Below the pieces are notes generated by a model. It saw only the letters and a list, made by a program, of their open reading frames with translations, was not told the DNA's origin and did no database searches. 64,000 bases of DNA from Fibrivirga algicola (GTDB taxonomy: Bacteria; Bacteroidota; Bacteroidia; Cytophagales; Spirosomataceae), in the NCBI RefSeq assembly GCF_011742925.1, contig NZ_WAEL01000004.1, forward strand, positions 558,001 to 622,000, given 5' to 3'. Each line of letters begins with the position of its first letter. Position 1 is the first letter of the stretch. A program made the translations under genes and the position numbers. Below, piece after piece: positions 62,986 through 64,000 of the stretch.

Positions 62986-63243
62986 TTAGTTGTTCAGAAT
63001 GGCGTATCGACCTTCGAAAGCGACCGAGATATTGGTGAGGTTCTTGACCGTAATCCAGTACGTGCATCGTGTGGCATCGCCCCGCTCAACGGCTACCTCC
63101 CAGTCTAGTTCGGGGCTTCCGTTTCTGGGCGTAGTGGGCATTACGTACCAGACCACATGCCAGGTAGCGGGCCAGTTGAAGGTAAAATAGCGTACTGTCT
63201 GGTTGGGGGCAAGTGTGCCCGTAAATTGAACACCGGTACTCAT
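62986..63243 (-). CDS. Free-standing copy of the propeller protein's C-terminal domain
   Basis: 85 residues: VQFTGTLAPNQTVRYFTFNW, then PATWHVVWYVMPTTPRNGSP, CTYWITVKNLTNISVAFEG and RYAILNN. The C-terminal ~85 residues of the next gene match this nearly throughout (VQFTGTLAANQTVRYFTFRW, PATWHVIWTIMPTNPMVGSP, YATYWISVTNLKAAPVTIEG, RYAILSYN). The domain has an alternating strand pattern and conserved Trp-Pro and Trp-His. I do not recognise it. The pair looks like a tandem duplication. It belongs to the run beginning with the propeller gene. Confidence 0.7.
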   Translation of the reverse strand: MSTGVQFTGTLAPNQTVRYFTFNWPATWHVVWYVMPTTPRNGSPELDWEVAVERGDATRCTYWITVKNLTNISVAFEGRYAILNN

Positions 63244-63271
63244 GGGTATGCTGGTTTAGAATTCAGGAAAA

Positions 63272-64000
63272 TCAGTTATAGCTTAGAATGGCGTATCGGC
63301 CTTCGATCGTGACCGGTGCCGCTTTCAGGTTCGTGACCGAGATCCAGTATGTCGCATATTCGGCATCGGCTCGTTCTACCTGTACATTCCACTTCACCTG
63401 CGGGCTACCCACCATGGGATTAGTGGGCATAATGGTCCAGATAACATGCCAGGTGGCGGGCCAGCGGAACGTAAAATACCTGACCGTCTGGTTGGCCGCC
63501 AACGTACCGGTGAATTGCACCCCACACACCGGATTGGCCAAGAGCCCATCGACCGGAATTTCCCAGACTCCCCGGTTGCGCAAACCTACTCGTAACAACC
63601 GGGCGTGCGGATGGTACAGCAGGTCGATGGCCAGTGAATTGGGGAGACCGTTGGCAAAAGCGGTCCAGGTGGTGCCGCCATTGAGTGACTGATACACGCC
63701 TGCGTCGGCGGCTATCCAGATGCGGTTGGCATTACCGGGATGTACCTCAACGGCATTGATCGGCAACACGGGCAGTCCGGCACTGAAATCGGTCCAGGTC
63801 GATCCACCATCCGACGACCGGAAAACCCGCCCGCCTGTGCGGCTGCTGTAGGTCAGCCAGATTCGGTTTACGTTTCCGGGCTGCACATACGCATCGCTCA
63901 GGTACGCGCCTGTCCGGGGGCTGGTCAGTTCGGTGAGGGCCCAGGCAGTACCCGACCAGTTGAGCACAAAGACACGCCCGCCGGTCGTTCCAACCAGTAG
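63272..64000 (-). CDS. Asp-box (BNR/sortilin-like) propeller protein, partial
   Basis: The frame is open to the right edge, so the start is outside the window. The visible 242 residues hold Asp-box repeats (FRSSDGGSTWTDF; YQSLNGGTTWTAF) with blade motifs such as GNVNRIWLTYSSRTGGRVF and GNANRIWIAADAGV. A C-terminal domain (about the last 85 residues) is the one repeated in the 62986 gene. Asp-box propellers are often secreted or ligand-binding. It heads the small-gene run. A link with the STAND operon is by position only. Confidence 0.75.
   Translation of the reverse strand, partial: LLVGTTGGRVFVLNWSGTAWALTELTSPRTGAYLSDAYVQPGNVNRIWLTYSSRTGGRVFRSSDGGSTWTDFSAGLPVLPINAVEVHPGNANRIWIAADAGVYQSLNGGTTWTAFANGLPNSLAIDLLYHPHARLLRVGLRNRGVWEIPVDGLLANPVCGVQFTGTLAANQTVRYFTFRWPATWHVIWTIMPTNPMVGSPQVKWNVQVERADAEYATYWISVTNLKAAPVTIEGRYAILSYN

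Noticed and set aside
1-64000. CRISPR arrays, insertion sequences, prophage, rRNA
   Set aside because: No regular spaced repeats, transposase-like proteins, phage structural genes or rRNA sequence were seen.

Overview
The window looks like chromosomal DNA of a Bacteroidota bacterium of the order Cytophagales, probably Spirosoma or a close relative. The reasons are a SusC/SusD pair inside a polysaccharide-utilisation locus, Bacteroidota-type promoters (-7 box TAnnTTTG), the gene order nusB / YtxH / DUF1573 / yajC / YbbR, and many single-copy genes of that lineage. No insertion sequence, prophage, CRISPR array or rRNA was seen. The only RNA gene is a tRNA with a CAT anticodon at 2958.

Layout. 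1-9.2 kb is mixed housekeeping: the end of a response regulator, an LptF/LptG permease, a START-like protein, tRNA-Met, a SulP anion transporter overlapping a beta-carbonic anhydrase gene, DNA polymerase III delta (holA), an Xre/RES toxin-antitoxin pair that shares a divergent promoter region with holA, and a lipoprotein. 9.2-30.0 kb is a complete pectin locus. SusC/SusD take up oligosaccharides. PL10 pectate lyase, CE8 pectinesterase, CE12 and a second esterase, GH105 and GH28 degrade the polymer. An ExuT-like transporter and UxaC, UxaB and UxaA carry galacturonate to 2-keto-3-deoxygluconate. A LacI-family regulator sits inside the locus, and three copies of one palindromic operator-like site lie before susC, between uxaB and lacI, and before GH28.

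30.2-53 kb is mostly housekeeping and accessory metabolism: an AcpH-like protein, dCMP deaminase, a DUF1080 protein, a beta-helix protein, an ABC1 kinase with a TetR regulator, two DinB proteins, CorA, an MFS carrier, a Wzi-like porin, the nusB-yajC operon, an ABC exporter, an ankyrin protein next to the stump of a deleted catalase gene, RadA, an outer-membrane barrel, two orphan LytTR proteins and GuaA.

54-64 kb is the most unusual part. One tight minus-strand operon encodes a small membrane protein, a trypsin-like protease, a trypsin-like protease fused to a P-loop ATPase, a 1059-residue STAND-type ATPase with a repeat-rich C-terminus, and a NucA-type nuclease. Just upstream, on the same strand but past one opposed gene, is a second small-gene run. 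It contains an Asp-box propeller protein and a free-standing copy of that protein's C-terminal domain. The set has the architecture of a protease-linked conflict or cell-suicide system. I do not recognise it as a named defence type.

Two genome habits recur. Long, nearly perfect inverted repeats sit at operon ends, and the word GGTACGT/ACGTACC is far more frequent than chance, in and between genes.
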